Positions 44,706 through 54,105 of a stretch of DNA of 64,000 bases are shown piece after piece. Made by a program: the position numbers and the translations under genes. Position 1 is the stretch's first letter, and every line of letters starts with the position of its first letter. Source of the DNA: Viscum album (lineage: Eukaryota; Streptophyta; Magnoliopsida; Santalales; Viscaceae); assembly GCA_963277665.1 (NCBI GenBank), contig CAUJRU010000139.1, positions 1,426,001 through 1,490,000 on the forward strand, read 5' to 3'. The notes below the pieces were generated by a model that was given only the letters and a program-made list of their open reading frames with translations, ran no database searches and was not told where the DNA came from.

Positions 44706-45590
44706 GAGAACCACTTTCTATTATATCTGATCAGGATCCGAGATTTACCTCGAAGTTCTGGCGAAGTCTTCAGCATACTCTAGATACAGAGTTGAGTTTC
44801 AGCACTGCTTATCATCCTCAGACAGACGGTCAGTCTGAGAGAACAATTCAAACTCTAGAAGATATGTTGAGAGCTCGCTCTATGGATTTCAAAGGTGGTT
44901 GGGATCAACACCTACCTTTGGTGGAATTTTCTTATAATAATAGCTTTCACTCCAGTATTCAGATGGCTCCTTATGAAGCTCTCTATGGAAAGAAATGCAG
45001 GACTCAAACTTGCTGGGATGAAGTTGGGGAAAGAAAGATATTAGGACCTGATCTCGTTGATGAAATTGCAGAAAAGGTCAGATCTATTCAACAACACATA
45101 AGAGTAGCTCAGAGTCGACAGAAAATTTATGCCGACAACCGAAGAAAAGACCTAGATTTTTAAGTGGGTGATAAAGTGTTCTTACGAATATCTCCCTGGA
45201 AGAGAGTCATGAGATTTTGAAAGAAGAGGAAGTTGATCCCTAGATATATCGGTCCTTTTTAAATACTGGATCGTGTTGGGAAGGTAGCTTACCGATTGGT
45301 GCTTCCACCGAATATCTCTCAAGTTCACAATGTGTTCCATGTATCTCTCCTAAGAAAGTACATACCTGATCCTTCACATGTACTTAGCTCAGAAGTTGTA
45401 CCACAGGAGCAAGATCGTTCTTATGAAGAACAGCCGATAAAGATTCTGGATCGTAGCGAAAAAGTCCTAAAAAACAAGACCACTCGATTGGTGAAAGTTT
45501 TATGGAGGAACCACCAATTAGAAGAAGCTACATGGGAGCTTGAGGATATGATGAGGGAGTGGTATCCTCATCTTTTTGTTACAAAGTAAC
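44706..45590 (+). pseudogene. pol: Tekay pol, second part: integrase core, GPY/F region, chromodomain
   Basis: The reading resumes exactly where the first part stopped: PLSIISDQDPRFTSKFW (second catalytic Asp), STAYHPQTDGQSERTIQTL (catalytic Glu region), then APYEALYGKKCR. The GPY/F-like stretch is near 45230-45300 (PRYIGPF-ILDRVGKVAYRL). A chromodomain of the Tekay kind closes the protein (45440-45585: PIKILDRSEKVL, LVKVLWRNHQLEEATWELED, YPHLF). Chromodomains of this group are thought to guide insertion to marked chromatin. Stops occur near 45162, 45220 and 45260. Confidence 0.93.
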
Positions 45591-45614
45591 GAATTTTGAG
45601 GGCGAAATTCATTT

Positions 45615-45628
45615 TAAGGGGGGTAGAA
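45615..45628 (+). promoter_or_regulatory. Polypurine tract of the Tekay element
   Basis: taaggggggtagaa directly precedes the LTR start TGTAACACCC. The same tract and about 30 bases before it also precede LTR-B of the nested element. Confidence 0.85.
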
Positions 45629-47083
45629 TGTAACACCCGAGACATTTATGTGAAATATTTTGTTTTTATGTTATATAAATCATCAAAGGAATCTTTCACT
45701 AACACTGGATTGACTTGCTTTACACGCAACCGCGACCTTCCTCAACAGCTTGCGTCGTACGCAATACCGAGTTTCACTAAACAATGATATGCTATTAAAA
45801 TATTATTAAAACTAGCCGTTATGAATAGTAATAACCACTTTTTGAAATTTTATAAATATTATTTTTCAAAATGGACTTCATTTTTGGATTCGGAATATCG
45901 AAATAAGCCTAGGGTGAAATTTTGGAATTTTTCTGAAAACATTCAATTTTTGATGAATAGTGAAACCACTAAGTGGTAGTTAAAAAACTGAATTTTTCAA
46001 AAAAATTAATTTCACCGCTTCTGTGAGTGGAATTTTGAAAATACGAGAGACACAGTTGATGTCAATAAGTAAAATGTCGTTCAATGAGATGAAAATAATT
46101 TTTTGGTGAATAGTAACTTTTTACTTTTTTTACCACGATTAAAAGTAAATAGGGTAATTAAGGGTAAAAATGATATTATTATTACCCTAACACATGTCCT
46201 AATTCTATTGGACAAGTGTAATTCGACCAAAAACAACCCTAGGAGTAAAATATGACCATTTATGCCCACTTGGATTAGATTAGGACATTTATTATCAATT
46301 TATTTAAAGAATGGTTAAAATAGTTAAAATCAAAGTTTAATAAGTAAATCATTTTTAATATGGGGTTATACGTAATATAAATTCGACTATAAATATTAAT
46401 TATAAAGATATAAAGATTTACTACATAATGGTATATTGTTTGTAATTTTTAGACATTAAATAATTTAATTTATTTATGCCACAACGATGATGCGGTAATT
46501 ATCTTATTAATGAAATATTGACATAATTGATGTTATAAATACCCAAATAAATGTACTTTGAGACTTTTTATGAATTAAAATAATTTTCTAGGTTAATATG
46601 ACATGTTATTATTGATTTAATTAACTTTTTTTGAACTAATCATTCTGTTATGAATTTCAAAAAAATCAATTACTAAATACTATCAAAATTGACATAAAAT
46701 AGTTTTTAAAACAAATATTATATTATTAATTGTTATTTTATTCCTAAAAATTTAAGGTTCGGCCAAATGACTTATATGAGGTTATATATATTAATAATAA
46801 ACAACTTGGGGTTCTTTTGTCTTGATATGGTAAGTTTATTAACCTTATAGTGTAAGAAAACAAGAAGACACGGTAAAAGTTAAACTATCTAACTTAAAGT
46901 TAAATCTCAATGATAAGGTTAAAATTGATTCCTAAACTTGTGTAAATTCTATTGGATGAGAGGATTTCGACCCCTACCGACCTTATCTTATAAATATATC
47001 AATTTTGAGCTATTAAAAACCGAATTTTACTTTATAATAAAATAATATTTTTAGTTATTCCAAGGGTGCCCCTCTCCTCCCTT

Positions 47084-47091
47084 ATAAAAGG
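47084..47091 (+). promoter_or_regulatory. TATA box of LTR-C
   Basis: tataaaag in the same pyrimidine-rich setting as in the other LTRs. Confidence 0.7.
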
Positions 47092-47425
47092 GAACCTCCT
47101 CCCCCTCTTCCTCACACCACTTTGAGCCTTCAATCTCAGCCAACCCCTACAAATTTATCCTATCCACTTCCCTAGAAACATACTAGAGGTTCAGGTCTTC
47201 TTCAAAGACCTATTTTAGTGCCCTAAAAAGAGGTCTCAAAGAAGCACTTCAAAGAAGAGGTAATGTCCGTTACCGATTCTTTCATATTTATTTCTTCTTT
47301 CACTTCCTATTCTTTAGTTGTTTCATTATTAAGTAATAACATCAGTATCACTCACATACTGACATGTTATTATAAGTATTAAACAACCCTATTTCACCAT
47401 CTATCCATCCTACGGAAAAAGAAAT

Positions 47426-47470
47426 CACCGCGCGTGCGTACGTACGGAATACAGTCTCCACGCCGTGGTG
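47426..47470 (+). other. Hairpin module M1 in LTR-C
   Basis: Arms CACCGCGCGTG and CACGCCGTGGTG; core CGTACGTACGG, loop AATA, inner stem changed to CAGT. Confidence 0.7.
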
Positions 47471-47610
47471 TAATCTATTTTCCACCACCACCTTACTTGG
47501 ATGGGTATAATGGTGTAAATAATGACTATATATTACTATTATAAATTGATATTGATTCTGAAATAGTATACATACACTCCAATACAATTCCACGATCATA
47601 TGAACGATAT

Positions 47611-47655
47611 CATCACTCGTGCGTACGTACGGAATACCGTCTCCACGATGTGATG
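47611..47655 (+). other. Hairpin module M2 in LTR-C
   Basis: Arms CATCACTCGTG and CACGATGTGATG. Against M2 of LTR-A, G to A in the left arm is matched by C to T in the right arm. Loop AATA. No third module follows in this LTR. Confidence 0.75.
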
Positions 47656-49275
47656 CGACTCGTTCTACATGATCTTCATTTAATAATGATTATATAAATG
47701 AATTGAATGAATTAATATGATATATATTACACTAATACCATTCTGTAAATGAGGTATCTATAACCTAAAGATAATAATAGGAATTTATTCGACAAAACAC
47801 GCATAAGAACAAAAAAGTAATAAACACCCGAATAACAAGTAGTAATGAAATTTTACTAATAAGAACCTAAGAATATGACCATATATGATATCATAAAAAT
47901 AATTATGATTCTGGAATAATTCAATAACATTATTAAATTATTATACAGGAGGTTCGGACACTTACGAAGCAAATTTGACCTAAGGTAAGGGAAATATCAC
48001 AATCTCATTTTTAACCGAGATTGTTTATACTTTGAATTTACTGGGGTGTATTTTATCATCCACATAAATGTTTACTCAGTATGTAATATTTATATACTTA
48101 TACAACAGTTTATATTCAATTTTACCCTTCGGTGAGTTTTTAGTAAAAGATATGAAAGGAATCTTTTGTTGTTTTTCGTACGAGGTACTTTTTGACTTTT
48201 CCGACAAAAGTACAAAAAGAATGTTTTTTTCAACTTATACAGCATGAATGGATTTTTAAAACATTATTTACAAGAGGCTTCCTTTACAAGTTTTCAAGTT
48301 TATTTTTAATCAAATTCTTCTAGTTTAGAATTGTACGACATGTTAAGAAAGGAAAAGTGTTTTTGAAGCAGAAATGATATTTTCTTCAAGAATGGAGTTC
48401 AAGTGTTTTATCAAAATTATTTTCCATCTAAGATAATATCGAGTACTGTTTCTATCCCTATTATTACATGGATTTGATTATGTTGTGATGGAAATATTTT
48501 TATGAATTCCTTTATCTTATATGAATTGTTTTATGATGTCACGATGTTTAAGATTCCAATTTTTATTACATGGGTTATGCTATGATGTATGGTTTCTGAT
48601 TTTGTGGCACACATAAAAATGGTATCATTATGAGATGGGAGAGACCTATATATCCCTCCAATGCATTGGGTGAAGATTTTATATCTCATGAGATAGACAT
48701 GGCTGGAACGGTAGGTTATACCGGTTCAGTGAAACATGACTGAAACGAGGAGTGAACTCGGTTCAGAAATGGACTTTGTACACTAAGATAGTCTTGGAAA
48801 TAAGTCTTGACTAATAAGAAATGATTCTGTATGATTATGTGTGTATGCCACAAAGTTTCATGTTTTATGTTATGATTATTGGGATTCCATTTCACTACTA
48901 TGATTTATCCCATGTTATGAAATTATGCTCTCTTTTTCAGGTTAAGATTTTCAAAAGTTATGTTCTTATGAATATGATGTGATTGATATTTCTTTTTTTT
49001 ACCCTTACTGAGCATTTGAGCTCACCCTTTTGTATGTTTTCATTCCCCAGGTCAGGAAGAATGTTATTAAGAAAGATATTCCAAAAGGGACTATAGATAT
49101 GATGAAATAAATGGGAGACAGTGTAGATGCTTTATGAACCAGTTGTTTATGTTTCTCAGTTTCTAAAGACATTATACCTATACGGTCCTTTCGTGGTTTT
49201 GTTATATGTTGTAATAAGTATGCTTCAATTTTAAAGTATTAACAATGTATGTAATGTATGGGTCGTTATAAATAA

Positions 49276-49579
49276 TATATTGAATTTAAACTTATTCAAA
49301 TATAATTTTCATGAACAACAAGGCCTCATCGAATGCAGATATTAAATGTTACGATTTATGTATGAAATAATAACAATTGGGACAGTTGTGAACATTGACA
49401 TGGTAAGATTTCCTTTTAAACATTGCCATAATATTTCATTTAATTTATTCATTATACACGTTAACTACTATCCTTTTAATTTGTATCTATTTAATGACCC
49501 TCAACCCTTTACTTCTGAAGACATCAAACACTTAAAAGTGGAATGGTCAAATTATTTTACAGGTTTGATTGATTTTTAG
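49276..49579 (+). pseudogene. CACTA second gene, 3' part: end of the ULP1-type protease domain
   Basis: After the retrotransposon insertion the text reads QQGLIECRY-MLRFMYEI (49317-49365) and then, after a likely intron, FTSEDIKHLKVEWSNYFTGLIDF and a stop at 49579. In CACTA ULP1-type proteins the catalytic cysteine sits in a segment like Q-G-x-x-C-G-x-x-x-M-x-F-M-x-x-I, and the protein closes with an E-D-I...EW segment. Here the C is present but the following G is R. The match shows that the retrotransposon sits inside this gene, most likely in an intron (a gtaaat donor lies at about 31903). Confidence 0.78.
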
Positions 49580-49770
49580 TTGTTTGTAGTGTAAAATGTA
49601 ATTTTGAATACTGTCATTGTAATTGTGTATTTGGTAGTCGTTTAGGTTGGATTTAGTTTTTTTATGTTGACATTGTAAGTTTTTAATGTTATATATGTGA
49701 ATGTTTAATTTTTCTCTACTTCTTGTTTTGGTCTACTTATGATGGTTTTCCTGTTATGGATTCTGGTCTG
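49580..49770 (+). other. 3' flank of the CACTA second gene
   Basis: T-rich, non-coding; probably 3' UTR and terminator region. Nothing else seen. Confidence 0.4.
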
Positions 49771-50950
49771 GGGGGAGGGGTTCCAAGGGTGTGTGGGGGG
49801 TGTTTAATGGGGTGCGGGTATCCAGGGGTGTGGGAGGGATGTCCGGTGGGGTGGGGGTATACTAGGTGTCCATGAGAGTGGGGGGGAAATCTAGGGGGAT
49901 GAGAGCATTTCCAGGAGGGTGGAAGGGTTGTCCACGGGAGTGGGCGCTGTCCAGGGGTGTGGGGGTGTCCTATGGGGTGAGGGGATTTCTAGGGGTGTGG
50001 GAGGCCTGTCCAGTGGGGGGGGGTCCAAGGTGTCCATGGGGATGGGGGGGTAGTCCAGGGGGGTGGGAGAGGAGGCACCGCCATCCCTCGGGGGGCTGAA
50101 CGCCGCTGGAAGGTACTCATCACTCCCACATGTGAAACATTTTGAGATCTCAAGCTTCACATGTGGGAGTGATGGGTACCTTCTAGTGGAATTACCTCCG
50201 AGGGATGGCGGCACCTGCCCTCCCAACACCAGCTATCCAGGGGCCACCCAGGGGGTGGGGGTAGTCCAGGGGTGTCCAGGGGGTGGTGGGACAGTCTAGG
50301 GGTGTGTGTGTGTGGGGGGGTCCAGGAGGGTGGGGGGTTGCCCATGGGTGTTGGGGGATATCCAAGGGTGGGGGTAGTCTAGGGGCGTGAGGGTGTGGTG
50401 GGGGCTATCCAGCATGGTGAGGGGGTTCTGGTCTATTCTTGGTAACTTTTTGGTCTGTTTCAGGGGTGTGGGAGGGTTGTCCATGGGTGTGGGAGTGTTG
50501 TCCAGGGGGTGGGGGTATACAAAAGGGTGGGGGCATGTCCAAGGGTGATGGTGTTGTCCACGGGTGTGGGGGTGTCCAGGGGTGTGGTGGGGGCAGTCTA
50601 GTGGGATGAGGGGGTTGTGCTCTATTTTTGGTTACTTTTTTGTCCTATTTCAGGGGTATGGGAGGGTTGTCCAGGGGTGTGGGAGTGCTGTCCAGGGGGT
50701 GGGGGTATACATGAGGGTTGGGGGTGGGGATTGTATAGGGGTGTGGGGCTGTCAAAGGGGTGGTGGGGATGTCCAAGGGTGTTTGGGGCTGTCCAGGGGG
50801 TCGGGGGCAGTCTAGGGGTGTGGGGGGTGTCCAGGGGAGTGGTAGGGGCTATCCAGTGGGGTGAGGGGGCCGTCCAGGGGTGTGGTGGGGGTCTCTCCAG
50901 TGGGGTAAGGGGGGATATCCAGGGGTGGTGGGGTATGTCCAGTGGGGTAA
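49771..50950 (+). repeat. G-rich minisatellite, right
   Basis: Units like TGTCCAGGGGTGTGGGGG repeat over about 1.2 kb, interrupted by a foldback element (50064-50226). It is of the same kind and on the same strand as the array at 23960-25012. A longer period is visible: about 50415-50540 and 50608-50730 share 'ggtctattcttgg', 'tttcaggggtgtgggaggg' and 'gggggtatac'. Confidence 0.93.
50064..50226. mobile_element. Foldback (MITE-like) element in the right minisatellite
   Basis: A long inverted repeat: the left arm holds GGCACCGCCATCCCTCGG and AAGGTACTCATCACTCCC, and the right arm holds their complements with few changes (GGGAGTGATGGGTACCTT, CCGAGGGATGGCGGCACC). Arms are about 70 bases with a centre of about 20 bases (attttgagatctcaag). 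No coding capacity. A target duplication is not clear in this repetitive setting. Confidence 0.8.
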
Positions 50951-51089
50951 GTTTAAATGTTTTCAATGTAAATGCTTAATTTTTCTGTGGTTCTTGTTTT
51001 GGTCTAGTTCTATTTTTCTCGTACGAATTCTTGGTTTGGTTTCTGGTTGTTTCTGGGGAGAGAAGAGGAATGATATATATTGATTTTAA

Positions 51090-51640
51090 AAAAATTGGTT
51101 TATCACGTCGGTTACTTAATAACAGACGTGATTAACACCCCCCCTCGCACTATTTTATCATGTCATTTATTAAATAATCAACATGATAAACCATTTTCCA
51201 GGTGTTTATCACGTCGGTTATTAAATAACCAATGTGATAAACACCCACCCCCACTGGTTTATTGCGTTGGTTATTTAATAACTGACGTGATAAACCCTCC
51301 CCCTCCTGGTTTATCACATCAGTTATATATTAACCGATGTGATAAACCCTCCCCCGGTTTATCACGTCAGTTATTAAATAACTGACATGACAAACACCCC
51401 CTGCACTGGTTTATCGCGTTGGTTATGTAAAAACCGATGTGATAAACCCGCCCCCGGTTTATCACATCGGTTATTTAAAAACTAATGTGATAAACACCGC
51501 GATGTTATTTTTTTTTACGTCAATTTTTAAATAACCGATGTAAAAAACAATATTTATAACATCGTCCGTATTAACGTCGGCTACATACCGACGTAAAAAA
51601 TAAAAATTAACCGGCGTAAATGACGTTTTATGCACTAGTG
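51090..51640. repeat. Right subterminal hairpin array of the CACTA element
   Basis: Eight or nine inverted repeats like TTTATCACGTCGGTTAT-n-ATAACCGACGTGATAAA are separated by C-rich linkers (cacccccccctcg, ccctccccc). The outermost copies switch to the TTTTTACGTC form seen at the left end. The element ends GCACTAGTG at 51640. Confidence 0.88.
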
Positions 51641-53741
51641 ATTGTTTTCTTTCAGGAGAAAATTTTCTTGGACATTTTGGGGTGAGGATTTATTTACTAC
51701 TTCTTATATTATCAATTTATCACCTGTGGTTTCCTTGTAGACAAATAATCCTAACAATTTTTGGTATGTTAAAGAGATCAAGTATGATCATTTATGTGTT
51801 TTTGGTTTCAAGACTTTTATTCATGTGCCTGGAGATGCGAGATCCAGGATGGATGGTAAGTCATGATAGTTTATTTTTATTATCTATGGACATGATAAGG
51901 GAGAAGAATCTAAATCTCCAACTTTTGATGGATTTGATTGTTTTGAACCATTTTCTAATTCACATTTACCTATTATTATTGATTTTGATGATCATGTTGA
52001 TATGTACAATGATGTTTAGAGTGAATAGGTCATAGTTGATGTTTCTAATTCACATTTTTTTTCTGATGATCTGGTTTTATGAGTTATTAATAAACCCATA
52101 GCTTCACTCTAGTGATCATCTAGACATTGTAATATTCCTACTAAATATTCACCTGATGAGTATGTGCTCCTCACTAAGTGGGGAGAACCATAATATTTTT
52201 ATGAGGCAATGGAAATTGATTAGAAGGAAAGATGGGTTGTGAAAATGGATGATGAGATGAGATCATTGAGAAACAACCACACTTTTGAGCTAGTGAAGTT
52301 ACCTATAGGTAAGATAGATTTTTAAAATCTATGGATTTAATGGATTAAAAATATAGAATTTGGTTTTATTCAATGATACAAGGAAAGGATAGTTTTTAAA
52401 TGCCTCTGTTAGAAGAAAGGTATGGATTTTGATGATATTTTTTTACTCTTTGTCAAAATTTATTCCATTCAGGTTGTTCTTAGTTTGGATTTTAGTTTGG
52501 ATATGTAGATAGAGGAGATAGATGTGAAGAAAATTCCCCCCAAAGATATTTTGAGGAGGATATATAGATGGAGAATCAATAGGTTTTTTTTTGAAATGGG
52601 TAAAGACAATCATGTATGGATGTTAAAGAAGAGTTTGTATGGTTTTAAGAAAGCTCGGAGGAAACAATATAAGAAATTTGAAAATGTCATTTTTAATCAA
52701 GGTTTCAGGAAGATATCTTTTGATCATGGTGTTGTTTTTCATATATTTACTGATGATGATTTTAATATAATGTCACTTTATGTTGATGATATGCTCAGTG
52801 TTGGTCATGATGCTTCTGAAATTGACTGATTAATGAAGGATCTATGTTAATATTTTATGATGAAATACATGGGGATAACATGATAGATTCTTGGAATATC
52901 ATTTTCTTGGGAAAGGAAAAGAAATTATATTTATATCATGAGAGATATATTTAGAGTGTTTTTTAGATATTTTATATGAATAGAGTGGAAGTGGTTTTTA
53001 CTCCTCTTTTTTTACATTTTAAGCTCAGTACTAGTTAGTCACCTTCTACTGATGAAGAGAGAGAGGATATGCAACACATACCTTATTAATCTATCCTTGG
53101 TTGTTTGATATATGATATGTTATGTACTATACCTAATATAGATCCTGAATTTGGTGTGGTCATTCTTTTTCTACCCTATCTAGGTAGAGACCATTGGAGA
53201 GAACTGAATCATAGATTTCGTTATCTTTATGATACTTATAATCTGAGACAGTGTTTTGTCAATGGAGAACCTATTATTTATGGATTTATAGATTAAATAG
53301 GACAAGATATATAGATTTTAGAAAGTATAATTTAGGATATTTTATCACTTTTACAGGGGGAGTTGTATCTTGGCATTCTAGATTACATAGGTGTCACTTT
53401 ATCTATCACGGAGTCTGAGTTTATTACAGCTACTGAGGAATGAAAATAATTTTTGTGGATGAAATATTTTATTCAAGGTATCAATTTTATTCAGGGTAGT
53501 TATGTTTTATTTTATCACAGTCAGGGTGAAATGTTTTTGGGAAAGAATCACACCTTTCATGGTAGGTCGAATCATATCGATGTTCGGTATCATTTGATCT
53601 GTGACACCCTTGATTCGATATAATTAGAACTTGATAATATCCACACTAATGATAACGGTTTAGACTTATTGACTAAGAGTTTACCAAAAGGTAAATTTGA
53701 GATTTTTAGACTGATTATGAGGTTAATGGTCATCCCCACTT
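51641..53741 (+). pseudogene. pol: Copia-2 integrase C-part, reverse transcriptase and RNase H
   Basis: The reading resumes with FSWTFWGEDLFTTSYIINLSP (51665-51730) and YDHLCVFGFKTFIHVP (51780-51830), the parts that normally follow the NR-LLE motif left of the insertion. Reverse transcriptase runs about 52220-52860, with KKSLYGFKKA near 52630 and the active-site motif YVDDMLSVG near 52783. RNase H follows at about 53040-53740 (GGVVSWHSRLH near 53360; THR-DNG-like end near 53640). There are many stops. The active-site aspartates are still there, but the frame is broken. Confidence 0.85.
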
Positions 53742-53755
53742 GAGAGAGAGGGGGA

Positions 53756-54105
53756 GTTTTTTGGGGTCATCCTCACATGGGGACCCACATGCCACTTTAA
53801 AAAATGAAGAAAAAATATATTTGAGATTTTTAGGAGTTACATTTTGGATGAATGGTTTTTTTAAAGTAGAGGTTCGGTTAGGTTTTGGATGTGTATGATT
53901 TTTATATGTCTTTTAGGAAGATGATTTTGAGATGCCACATTATTTTAAGTACTAATATTCATCACAGTGTAGTTAGGTTTTCAACTAGTGGTTTTCAGAA
54001 CTATAATGGTTGAATTTCCACTAATCTAATTGGATTTCATCTACAATTCTCTTAGATTCGATCTTGGGTTTTTTCATCAATATATTTTATTCAGACATTG
54101 AATTT
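53756..54105 (+). repeat. 3' LTR of Copia-2, truncated
   Basis: It follows a polypurine tract (gagagagagggggag, about 53742-53755) and matches the first 350 bases of the 5' LTR. It stops at 54105, where a TGTAATATTGGG copia LTR begins. Confidence 0.75.

Larger units (their letters stand above)
31953..49270 (+). mobile_element. Rearranged Tekay/Del chromovirus (gypsy)
   Basis: The element starts with about 225 bp of LTR 3' end in reverse orientation, passes directly into the palm of reverse transcriptase in forward orientation, and ends with a full forward LTR (45629-49270). The 5' LTR, primer site, gag, protease and the first part of reverse transcriptase are missing. The pol ends with a chromodomain, which places it in the chromovirus branch; the Tekay/Del name rests on the chromodomain type and the TGTAACACCC LTR start. 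Its net length without the nested element is about 6.4 kb. It lies inside the CACTA second gene. Confidence 0.8.
45629..49270 (+). repeat. LTR-C: 3' LTR of the Tekay element, about 3.64 kb
   Basis: It starts TGTAACACCC and is placed to end at GGTCGTTATA by the adjacent AATAA duplication. Most of it resembles LTR-A and LTR-B, but its last 230 bases are clearly diverged and the third hairpin module is missing. A TATA box lies at 47084. Confidence 0.8.
22518..51640 (+). mobile_element. CACTA (EnSpm) DNA transposon, 29 kb with inserts
   Basis: The right end reads ...GCACTAGTG, a CACTA terminus in reverse. The left end reads CATTAAAGTG and aligns with the reverse complement of the right end (CACTAGTGCATAAAACGTC) with several changes. 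Both ends are lined with hairpin repeats containing ACGTCGGTTAT...ATAACCGACGT, typical of CACTA subterminal regions. Inside are a Tnp2-type transposase and a TNPA/ULP1-type gene in the same orientation. The flanking bases GTT (left) and ATT (right) could be a 3-bp target duplication with one change. Without the 17.3-kb retrotransposon insert the element is about 11.8 kb, a normal CACTA size. It interrupts the integrase of Copia-2. Confidence 0.9.
19875..54105 (+). mobile_element. Copia-2: Tork/Tnt1-like copia element, split by nested insertions
   Basis: Removing the CACTA element (22518-51640) leaves about 5.1 kb, a normal size for a Tnt1-like copia. The left part carries 5' LTR, gag, protease and the start of integrase; the right part carries the rest of integrase, reverse transcriptase, RNase H, polypurine tract and part of the 3' LTR. 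The integrase resumes across the insertion. The 3' LTR is cut at 54105 by another copia LTR. Stops, frameshifts and a 200-base gap show an old, dead copy. Confidence 0.88.

Noticed and set aside
49866..50979. Overlapping frames in the right G-rich region
   Set aside because: Same simple-repeat artefact as in the left array.
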